Shown piece after piece: positions 1 to 11,209 of a stretch of DNA of 64,000 nt. The stretch is from Caldilineaceae bacterium (GTDB lineage Bacteria; Chloroflexota; Anaerolineae; Caldilineales; Caldilineaceae). The notes beneath the pieces are model-generated. The model did not search any database. It was given only the letters and a program-made list of their open reading frames with translations, and had not been told where the DNA came from. Both the position numbers and the translations under genes were made by a program. The stretch's first letter is position 1, and each line of letters begins with the position of its first letter. Where the stretch lies: assembly GCA_022842065.1 (NCBI GenBank), contig JALHQH010000025.1:95326-159325 (forward strand). The letters run 5' to 3'.

Positions 1-261
1 CACAGATAACGATGAAAATTTTTCTACCGCGAAGCACGCCAAGGGCGCAAAGGTTCACAAAGGGTTTTTCTTTGCGTAACTTCGCGTGCTTGGCGCCCTT
101 GGCGGTGGGCTTATTTTCAGGGCAGGCAACATGTCCTACCGGCACAGATAACGATGAAAATTTTTCTACCGCGAAGCACGCCAAGGGCGCAAAGGTTCAC
201 AAAGGGTTTTTCTTTGCGTAACTTCGCGTGCTTGGCGCCCTTGGCGGTGGGCTTATTTTCA
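1..261. repeat. Tandem 119-bp palindromic repeat, two copies
   Basis: Two essentially identical copies of a 119-bp unit lie at 1-119 and 143-261, offset by 142 bp and separated by a 23-bp spacer. Each copy holds an imperfect inverted repeat: an arm with GCACGCCAAGGGCGC and a later arm with GCTTGGCGCCCTTGG. The unit resembles the dispersed CGCGAAG..CGCAAAG palindromes common between genes in many environmental bacteria (from memory). Small open frames across it are repeat artefacts. The left copy may continue beyond the window. Confidence 0.85.
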
Positions 262-388
262 CATCAGATCAGTATATCGGTCCATCCATACAGATTGGCG
301 ACAACAACCGATCTACCGATCTACTGATTTACCTTCCCCCCAATCGCAATCATCCCAACAGACAATGGCTAAAAATTACTATATTCTG

Positions 389-417
389 TTGCAGTTTGGC
401 GTCACATCATTTATAAT
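389..417 (+). promoter_or_regulatory. sigma70-type promoter of uvrA
   Basis: A -35 element TTGCAG (389-394), a 17-base spacer and a perfect -10 TATAAT (412-417) precede uvrA. Transcription would start near 424, giving a leader of about 60 bases. The LexA-type palindrome at 428-441 lies just after this start. Confidence 0.7.
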
Positions 418-427
418 GGCCTTGATG

Positions 428-441
428 CGAACAGTTGTTCG
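428..441. promoter_or_regulatory. Putative LexA (SOS) operator of uvrA
   Basis: CGAACAGTTGTTCG fits CGAAC-N4-GTTCG, the LexA/DinR box known from Gram-positive bacteria. It sits a few bases downstream of the predicted uvrA transcription start, where bound repressor would block transcription. uvrA is a classical SOS gene. That this organism's LexA reads this motif is inference; no lexA gene is in the window. Confidence 0.6.
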
Positions 442-485
442 GTCTCGCATGGCATTATTTTATTTTTATAGCGAGGTACCCACCG

Positions 486-3530
<3,045 letters not shown>

Positions 3531-3538
3531 GTTCAGGA

Positions 3539-3610
3539 ATAGAGCGTAGGCTGAGCGCGGGCCCTGTGGACGCGAAGCCGAAGCGGGCCCGCGCTCAGCC
3601 TACGCTCTAT
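3539..3610. repeat. Perfect 26-bp inverted repeat downstream of uvrA
   Basis: Arms 3539-3564 and 3585-3610 are exact reverse complements, starting ATAGAGCGTAGGCTGAGCGC, with a 20-base loop. The left arm begins 9 bases after the uvrA stop. It lacks a T-run of its own, so it is more likely a palindromic repeat element or mRNA-stabilising hairpin; a separate terminator follows. Confidence 0.85.
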
Positions 3611-3612
3611 AT

Positions 3613-3656
3613 AAACAAAAACGCCGCTCATCTGACGATGGGCGGCGTTTTTGTTT
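3613..3656. terminator. Bidirectional terminator between uvrA and the tRNA-Ser genes
   Basis: Arms 3613-3627 (AAACAAAAACGCCGC) and 3642-3656 are perfect reverse complements. The A-run on one side and T-run on the other allow it to stop uvrA (plus) and the tRNA transcript (minus). Confidence 0.85.
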
Positions 3657-3667
3657 GGGAATGAATG

Positions 3668-3763
<96 letters not shown>

Positions 3764-3851
3764 AGATAAACCATCATTTCCCACTGTTTTATTTTATTCA
3801 AAAATGCTCTGTGCCCTTGGGCAACAACTGCATTTTTAAATGGTAAACTGC

Positions 3852-3939
<88 letters not shown>

Positions 3940-4149
3940 ACACAGGGTGTTACCCCACTCCAACTCATTTGTGAAACAGCGCTGTTATCATACCCGATTC
4001 TGGTGTGGTTGTCAACATCTTTGATGATTCTTTTTTGTTTTAGTATGTGGATCGAAACTCACAGCTAAAAATAAGCAATCACCACTGCGGCTAGCACACA
4101 ACGATTTAGGCTGGCATCACCAATTCACGGAAAATTTCTGCCCTAAAAG

Positions 4150-4232
4150 TAGAACGCGGATTTGGCTGATTAGGCGGATAAACCCGATGAAACTCAGCGT
4201 AAATCAGCCAAATCCGGAAAATCCGCGTTCTA
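4150..4232. repeat. Inverted repeat element with AACGCGGATTTGGCTGATT arms
   Basis: The left arm (4150-4171) pairs with the right segment (4202-4232), which carries a 9-base internal duplication of AAATCCG. The motif family resembles the element at 32141-32214. There is no T-run, so a dispersed repeat is likelier than a terminator. Confidence 0.7.
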
Positions 4233-4270
4233 TTTTCATCGTTATCTGTGCCGGTAGGACATGTTGCCTG
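4233..4270. repeat. Inverted 38-bp copy of positions 123-160
   Basis: Positions 4233-4270 are the exact reverse complement of 123-160, the segment covering the spacer and start of the second 119-bp repeat. The copies flank uvrA and the tRNA genes in opposite orientation. Confidence 0.85.
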
Positions 4271-4316
4271 ATGGGAATTAAGAAGTAGGCTCTATATGGC
4301 TGCCAAGGAGGAGGCC

Positions 4317-4396
4317 AAAACATTCCCTATTGGTACATTTGTCAGCGACCACTACATGTAGTAGTTGGTGACAAATGTACCAATAGGGAATGTTTT
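4317..4396. repeat. 80-bp near-perfect palindrome
   Basis: Symmetric about 4356/4357, with a perfect 12-bp core ACTACATGTAGT. The outer arms of 28 bp (AAAACATTCCCTATTGGTAC onward) are exact complements; only a few inner positions mismatch. There is essentially no loop, so it can extrude as a cruciform. It lies 46 bp beyond the groEL-like stop and could also act as that gene's terminator. Confidence 0.85.
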
Positions 4397-4441
4397 GCGC
4401 TTATCGCGATCAGATCCTTGAAATCTATGAAGAACCAAGAT

Positions 4442-6076
4442 TTATGGCGCAAAGTCAACCGCCTCATCGCGGTTATGCCGCGGCCGGTGAACCAAAACTT
4501 CAGTCGTCAACGCCATCAGTGCGCCGCTGATCCCGGCTTGCAAAGCCCGCTCTACCACCGGCAAGGGGTCCACAATGTGGGCAGCCATCACATCGACCAC
4601 TTCGCCGCGCATGACATCGTAGCCCTGGTTGCCATCACCATTGCAGGCCAAAACTTTGCTCAAGATCGGCCCCGGCTCCAGCCCGGCATTACGCAGGATG
4701 GCATGGGCCGGCGCGCGCAGGGCTGCACGCAAAATGGGGCGCGCTGCGGCTTCGGCGTCTGCCAGGGGGAGCGCATCCAAGGTGTGTAACAGACGTAGAT
4801 AGGCAACCCCACCCCCCGGCACAATGCCCCCTTGCAAGCCCACGCGCACGACATCGACGGCTTCTTTGGCCCGTTCCTTCAAATGATCGCGCTCAAGTTC
4901 GGTGGCACCGCCTACCTCTAACAGCGCCACGCCGCCCAACAATTTGCCGGCCCGTTCGACCAGGCGATCCCGATCGCGCCCGCGTTGGGCGGCTTTGGCC
5001 TCGCGCTGTAACGCCTGGTAGCGCGTCCTGATCGCAGCGGGACGCCCTTTACCACCAATCAGCGTAAAACCGGAGCGAATCGCCTGCACTTCGTCGGCGC
5101 GTCCCAGATCGGCCAGCATAGCCCGTTCAACGCGTTCACCTGTTTCATCGCGCAACAACTTGCCACCACAGAGCACCGCCAGATCGGCTAGGATCTCTTC
5201 TTTTTCCGGCCCCAATCCTGGCGCTTTGATCGCCAAGGTAGGCAGCGCGCCGCGCACCTTGTTGGTGACCAGCAGGTTAAGCGCGTTGCCACTGATTCCC
5301 GGTGCGATCACCACTAATCCCGCTGACCCAGCTGTACGCACGGCGTTGAGGATTGGCAGCAGTTCTTCGGCGGTAGTCAATGAACGCGTCGTAAAAAGCA
5401 GATAGGGATCTTTAAGGATTGCCGTACCGGCATCGGTCGTGAAGGTCGAGGAGACCCAACCCTGGTTCCAGAAGGTGCCTTGGATGTAGCGACGCTCATG
5501 GCTGCGGCTGTAGCTGGTACGCACTTGGATCGCACCATAAGGACCAACCGTGTCGAAGATCTCCTCCAACAAACGCCCCAGCGTTGCATCACCGGTGACA
5601 GTCGTGGCGAGCGCCGCAATTTGGGGGGCTGCATCGAGTGGCTGAGCCTGGGCACGTAGCGCCTGCAGCAGCAGTGGCAATGCCCGCTCGATTCCCCGAC
5701 GTAGATCCATCGCATGATGGCCGGCGGCCACTTGGCGCAGCGCCTCATTAAGAACTTGGCGGGCGATCACCACCGCGGTGGTCGAGCCGTCACCCACGGC
5801 CTCTTCGACCTGCCAGGCAATATGACGGGCCAGAAAAGCGCCCATCGTCTCAAAACGACCGGGCAAACCGAGAAAGCGCCGGGCAATCAGTGCGCCGTCG
5901 TTGAGCAATTCCGGTGGTTTGCGGGGATTATCGCCGGCCATGGCAACCAGCCGCCCGCGCGGCCCCAAGGCGACTTCGAGCAGATCGGCCAGTTGGTTAA
6001 AACCGCGACAGAGCGCTTGTTGGGCCTGGGGGGCGAAGAGCAGACGGGATTGGGTCATGGCTAAGCTAGGTGGCAT
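4442..6076 (-). CDS. Divergent GroEL-like chaperonin
   Basis: A chaperonin-60 family protein of 544 residues, close to GroEL length. Family features include the ATP-binding GDGSTTA (GDGTTT in GroEL), LNDGALIA and the VPGGGVA segment. It differs in important ways: alignment by hand against E. coli GroEL puts Glu where catalytic Asp398 should be, and the Gly-Met C-terminal tail is missing (it ends DEAVDFAP). No groES lies beside it. A diverged paralogue with slowed ATP hydrolysis or altered partner use is the likeliest reading. The start could be ATG at 6076 or, six codons in, at 6058; neither has a clear ribosome-binding site. Confidence 0.85.
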   Translation of the reverse strand: MPPSLAMTQSRLLFAPQAQQALCRGFNQLADLLEVALGPRGRLVAMAGDNPRKPPELLNDGALIARRFLGLPGRFETMGAFLARHIAWQVEEAVGDGSTTAVVIARQVLNEALRQVAAGHHAMDLRRGIERALPLLLQALRAQAQPLDAAPQIAALATTVTGDATLGRLLEEIFDTVGPYGAIQVRTSYSRSHERRYIQGTFWNQGWVSSTFTTDAGTAILKDPYLLFTTRSLTTAEELLPILNAVRTAGSAGLVVIAPGISGNALNLLVTNKVRGALPTLAIKAPGLGPEKEEILADLAVLCGGKLLRDETGERVERAMLADLGRADEVQAIRSGFTLIGGKGRPAAIRTRYQALQREAKAAQRGRDRDRLVERAGKLLGGVALLEVGGATELERDHLKERAKEAVDVVRVGLQGGIVPGGGVAYLRLLHTLDALPLADAEAAARPILRAALRAPAHAILRNAGLEPGPILSKVLACNGDGNQGYDVMRGEVVDVMAAHIVDPLPVVERALQAGISGALMALTTEVLVHRPRHNRDEAVDFAP

Positions 6077-6080
6077 TCCA

Positions 6081-6111
6081 GAAAAACCGCCTGAGCAATT
6101 GCTCAGGCGGT
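6081..6111 (-). terminator. Terminator after 6S RNA, abutting the groEL-like start
   Basis: A perfect palindrome ACCGCCTGAGC-AATT-GCTCAGGCGGT (6086-6111) is followed on the minus strand by a T-run (6082-6086). It is placed to end the 6S transcript and lies only about five bases before the groEL-like ATG. Confidence 0.85.
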
Positions 6112-6124
6112 GGTGAAGAAGATA

Positions 6125-6300
6125 AAAGAACTCCGCAGAATCGTGGGGACAGTGGGTGCGAACCTGCGTAAACAGGTGGGTGCCGGCTGAGCGCTTCCGT
6201 CTTGCCCAAGGGCTATCACATCCACACTACGTTGCCAGGCTCCCGGATTGAAAGTATTGGCTCGCCCCGTGTGCTATCCGTTCACGGAAACCGCAGAGTT
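6125..6300 (-). ncRNA. ssrS: 6S RNA
   Basis: 6S RNA binds and sequesters sigma70 RNA polymerase by mimicking an open promoter. The minus-strand transcript of about 176 nt begins AACTCTGCGG and ends CTGCGGAGTT; these form a 10-bp closing stem (two G-U pairs). The 3' half carries GGCACCCACCTG, a small loop and CAGGTTCGC, the hairpin typical of bacterial 6S RNAs. A strong promoter lies just upstream and an intrinsic terminator downstream. The length fits the family. The identification rests on structure and remembered motifs, not a covariance search. Confidence 0.8.
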
Positions 6301-6306
6301 GCCCAG

Positions 6307-6335
6307 ATTATAACATGCTTTGGGAATGAGAACAA
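6307..6335 (-). promoter_or_regulatory. Promoter of 6S RNA
   Basis: On the minus strand, TTGTTC (6330-6335), a 17-base spacer and TATAAT (6307-6312) precede the predicted 5' end near 6300. Confidence 0.75.
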
Positions 6336-6361
6336 ACGGTTCGCCTATGCTGAAACGTAAA

Positions 6362-6417
6362 ACGTGATACGTGATACGTGATACGTGATGCGTGATGCGT
6401 GATGCGTGAAACGTGAT
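6362..6417. repeat. Heptamer tandem array (RCGTGAW x 8)
   Basis: Eight head-to-tail heptamers: four ACGTGAT, two GCGTGAT, GCGTGAA and ACGTGAT. It lies between the aspS stop and the 6S promoter. Heptameric short tandem repeats are known in cyanobacteria and similar genomes; function is unknown. Confidence 0.9.
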
Positions 6418-6484
6418 GATTGGCGCATGGCTGGGTTTACGCAACCAGGTGGCACTCGACGAATTACGCAGCACGCAGCACGTT

Positions 6485-8290
<1,806 letters not shown>

Positions 8291-8673
8291 CCAACTTTTC
8301 CCTTTTGGCTTGCGATGAACGCTGATTATGGTCGTTTACAATTTACTGTAAATGTTAAATTCAATGTATGATTAGGTGTGTGCCCGCTAGCGGCACCAAT
8401 AATTCATGCGATTTATCGAATACTTTTGAAGAGCGCGCTTTAGTATAGTCGCCCTTACCACCACGATGCAATTCTACCAACGACTTGACAAAAGCGAAGG
8501 TCCCAAAGCGCAGTGCAATATCATGAAAAGACGCGTAATTTGCCATTGGTCGGCCCGCCGCGACACAAATTAAGCGGCCAGACGACTAGTCTTGCAGTAC
8601 TCATAAAATCATAAATTTAACAGATGTGCTCGCCATCATTTAGCCATATAATTTCAACAGAAAGGTCACTCTT
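8291..8673. other. Gene-free spacer between aspS and the coiled-coil gene
   Basis: No recognisable gene. A possible -10 TATAAT (8647-8652) precedes the plus-strand gene at 8674, but I see no good -35. A 61-codon minus-strand frame (8361-8546) is not recognisable. Confidence 0.5.
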
Positions 8674-9288
8674 ATGAGCCAAAGTCCTACAGCAGAAGGT
8701 GGATTGGCGGCTGAGTTGAGCAGCAGTGTCGCCGGATCAGCCGATAAAGTCGAACGGATTCGCGAGATCATCTTTGGCGCGCACATGCGCGACTATACGC
8801 AACGTTTCGACACGATCATGCGCGAAGTGACGCGGCTCAATCAGGAAGTGGCGCGGCTCAGTGAACAGCTGAGCGAGCAGGAGGTACGCTTACGCAAGGA
8901 ACTGCGGCAGGAAGCCGACCGGCTCGCCACCCAGATTCAAGATCAGGATAAAAAGCAACAACAACAGTTGCAGCAGCTCGACAAGCGCCTGACCAACCAA
9001 TTGCAAGAATTGGATCGCAAACATACCGAAGGGGCACAGAAGCTGGCACATAATCTCCACCAGTTGGAACAGAGCCTGCGCACCGAATTGCATGAACTTT
9101 CCCAACGGCTTAACACGATGAAAGTCGATCGACCCACCCTCGGCGATCTGTTGATCGGGATTGGCTCAAGCTTGAAGAGCAATAGCCCAGAACCGCTACA
9201 ACTCAATGTGGATCTGTTAGACCAGCTTAACGATGGGCTGGCCGGCGATGGCGATCTGTTGACCCAACTGAGTGAAGAGCTAAACTAG
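8674..9288 (+). CDS. Coiled-coil protein of small-GTPase module
   Basis: A 204-residue soluble protein without signal or membrane segment. Near residue 33 it carries IFGAHMRDYTQRF, then a long Gln/Glu/Arg-rich coiled coil (about 45-145, heptad-like LxxQLxxL runs) and an acidic C-terminus. From memory, proteins beginning with an IFGxxMRDYxxRF segment occur in cyanobacteria and Chloroflexota beside Ras-like GTPases; no function is established to my knowledge. It precedes the next gene by 8 bases and the GTPase gene by one more gene, so a scaffold role in one complex is inferred. ATG at 8674 follows AAAGG. Confidence 0.75.
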   Translation: MSQSPTAEGGLAAELSSSVAGSADKVERIREIIFGAHMRDYTQRFDTIMREVTRLNQEVARLSEQLSEQEVRLRKELRQEADRLATQIQDQDKKQQQQLQQLDKRLTNQLQELDRKHTEGAQKLAHNLHQLEQSLRTELHELSQRLNTMKVDRPTLGDLLIGIGSSLKSNSPEPLQLNVDLLDQLNDGLAGDGDLLTQLSEELN

Positions 9289-9296
9289 CGCCAGCT

Positions 9297-10457
9297 ATGG
9301 GAAAAAAGAAAAAAAGTCGAGCAACTGTCCAGCGGCTTGCGGCGCGGGCAGCGAACCTTGATGCCAATCGCCCTGCTCTGCTGCTCAATCCAGCAGCCAG
9401 TGCCGCCATCAACCAGCCAACAGCCAACAGCATTACCGTTGATAAAGTCACAGTTGTTGATGAAGTCACACCTGCTGAAGCAGCAGCGTACGTCATGGAA
9501 GCACTCATTACAGCAGCGGTCGATATGCCGGGGCAGACAGCCGCGGCTGGCAGTACCTTGCCCACGCCCACTTTGCTCGCGCCCACTGCTTTGAACCAAA
9601 CGCAACCGGCACTGGGGCAAGCAGCAAACAGACCACCGTCAGCGGTGCCGCTGGCAGTGGAAGAGGACGAACTGTTCGAGCAGCTCAGCACCCTGTTGGT
9701 TGGGGAACAACGCCAGCAGCTCGCCCAGATGCGGCTACAGGTTGAACAGCTCCAACGGATGATTGACGAGTTGGAAGTTCAGATCAACGATGAAGAGGCG
9801 CTGGTCTCGACGATCACGCCGGTCATTGCCAGCGCGATCCGCACGAACATCACTGAATCGCGCGACGAGATGATCGACGCCCTCTACCCGATTATGGGCA
9901 AGCTGGTTCAACGCTCCGTCACCGAGGCCATGCGTGATCTGGCCCGACGCATTGACGAACAGATGCGGCGCACCTTTGATTTTAAGGCGCTCTGGCACCA
10001 ACTCTTTGCCCGCATGCGTGGCGTCTCCAATGCGGAAATGGCCATGCGTAATGCCTTTCCTTTTCAGGTATTGCAGATTTTTCTTATTCATCGCGAGACC
10101 GGGCTGCTCTTGATGCACTGCGCACAACAGAGCGAAGAGACAACCGATAGCGACTTGATTAGCAGCATGTTAACGGCCATTCGTGATTTTACCGAAGATG
10201 CCTTTGGTCGCGGGCAGGAGGCAGAGCTCAACGAAATTCAGTATGGGGACCGCAGCATTCTGATCGAAGTGGCCCATCTCGTCTATCTTGCGGTCGTTAT
10301 TCAGGGTGTACTGGGCAGCGGCTTTCGCGCGCAGATGCGTGAAACCATGATTACGATTGAACATCAGCACACCAATGCTTTACGCACCTATGATGGCGAT
10401 GTTTCCCGTTTCGTCAATGCCGATGAACAGCTGCGCGCACTCTTGGTCAACAACTAA
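9297..10457 (+). CDS. Sensor-domain protein of small-GTPase module
   Basis: A 386-residue protein. It has a Lys/Arg-rich start (MGKKKKSR), an Ala/Pro/Thr-rich linker to about residue 120, a coiled coil (about 125-165) and a helical segment containing DALYPIMGKLVQRSVTEAM. A C-terminal domain (about 255-385) holds FLIHRETGLLLMH, LTAIRDFTEDAF and LAVVIQGVLG. That domain looks like a roadblock/longin-type fold that often partners small GTPases (inference). Similar cyanobacterial proteins as I remember them carry a C-terminal OmpA/MotB domain; this one ends without it. It lies between the coiled-coil and GTPase genes in the same direction. Confidence 0.7.
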   Translation: MGKKKKSRATVQRLAARAANLDANRPALLLNPAASAAINQPTANSITVDKVTVVDEVTPAEAAAYVMEALITAAVDMPGQTAAAGSTLPTPTLLAPTALNQTQPALGQAANRPPSAVPLAVEEDELFEQLSTLLVGEQRQQLAQMRLQVEQLQRMIDELEVQINDEEALVSTITPVIASAIRTNITESRDEMIDALYPIMGKLVQRSVTEAMRDLARRIDEQMRRTFDFKALWHQLFARMRGVSNAEMAMRNAFPFQVLQIFLIHRETGLLLMHCAQQSEETTDSDLISSMLTAIRDFTEDAFGRGQEAELNEIQYGDRSILIEVAHLVYLAVVIQGVLGSGFRAQMRETMITIEHQHTNALRTYDGDVSRFVNADEQLRALLVNN

Positions 10458-10494
10458 GCCCCCGCTTCGTTTTGTAGTGGTAAGAGGATTTCCT

Positions 10495-11013
10495 TTGAAA
10501 AAGTACAGTAAAAAAATCTGTTTGCTTGGTGATTTTTCGGTCGGCAAAACGAGCCTGGTGCGACGTTTTGTCCACAACCGCTTTGATGACCAATATATCA
10601 GTACCATCGGGGTGAAGGTGAGCCGCAAAACCGTGGTATTGCCGGTCGCCGACGATCTGGTTGAACTGACCTTGATGGTCTGGGATCTAACCGGCGGCCA
10701 AGGGACAACATCCGTCGCCGCCAGCTATCTGCGCGGTGCCGTCGGTGCCGTGTTGGTCTGTGACCTGACGCGCGCCGAGTCGTTGGCCCATCTGCCCCTC
10801 TATGCTCATGATCTGCAAAATATCGTACCTGGGGCGAAGTTTATTGTGGCCGCCAACAAAATGGATCTGACTGATAGCCATCAACTTACGCCTGCCGCAG
10901 TCGGTGAAGTCGCCGCCCAATTGGATGCCGCTTACTATCTGACGAGCGCCAAAGTAGGCGATGAAGTTGAAACGCTCTTTCGGCAGCTGGGCAAGTTGCT
11001 CCTTGAAGCTTAA
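10495..11013 (+). CDS. Ras/Rab-like small GTPase
   Basis: A 172-residue single-domain GTPase. G1 P-loop GDFSVGKTS (12-20), a switch I Thr37 in ISTIG, G3 WDLTGGQ (63-69), G4 NKMD and G5 TSAK are all present. G3 is unusual: the residue after DxxG is Gly68, with Gln one place later than in WDTAGQE proteins. The start chosen is TTG at 10495, after AAGAGG and 37 bp past the preceding stop; the longer open frame from 10357 would overlap that gene by 101 bp. It probably switches a complex formed by the two upstream products. It resembles prokaryotic Rab-like GTPases more than MglA. Confidence 0.9.
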   Translation: MKKYSKKICLLGDFSVGKTSLVRRFVHNRFDDQYISTIGVKVSRKTVVLPVADDLVELTLMVWDLTGGQGTTSVAASYLRGAVGAVLVCDLTRAESLAHLPLYAHDLQNIVPGAKFIVAANKMDLTDSHQLTPAAVGEVAAQLDAAYYLTSAKVGDEVETLFRQLGKLLLEA

Positions 11014-11209
11014 TCGCTAGCAGCAGCGCATTTGAAGGCGAGGCGGTGCGTAACGCTTTGGGCAGGGTTATTGCCTGCGCTGACGAGCCCCTTGCGGTGC
11101 AGGCCTGGTGACAACGGCGCTTGTTTGGTCAACACGAATCGATGCTGGCCCCAATGCCAAGCCGCGGTACGTTTCATCCCGCACAGAAAATAGACAGTGG
11201 TAAAGTGGA

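Larger units (their letters stand above)
3940..4441. other. Gene-free spacer with hairpin elements
   Basis: No convincing coding region. It contains a hairpin element (4150-4232), a 38-bp inverted copy of the spacer/repeat at the start of the window (4233-4270) and a large palindrome (4317-4396). The remainder, 3940-4149, shows nothing I recognise. Confidence 0.6.

Noticed and set aside
12..416. Two small plus-strand open frames at 12-221 and 228-416
   Set aside because: They run through the 119-bp repeat copies and hairpins; the predicted peptides match no family and have no ribosome-binding site.
6125..6300. SRP RNA, tmRNA or RNase P RNA instead of 6S RNA
   Set aside because: The SRP GGTCAGG..GGAAGGAAGCAGCC core, the tmRNA tag frame and the RNase P GAGGAAAGTC motif are all absent.
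8361..8546. 61-codon minus-strand frame
   Set aside because: Protein-like composition but no recognisable domain, no ribosome-binding site and no conserved neighbour.
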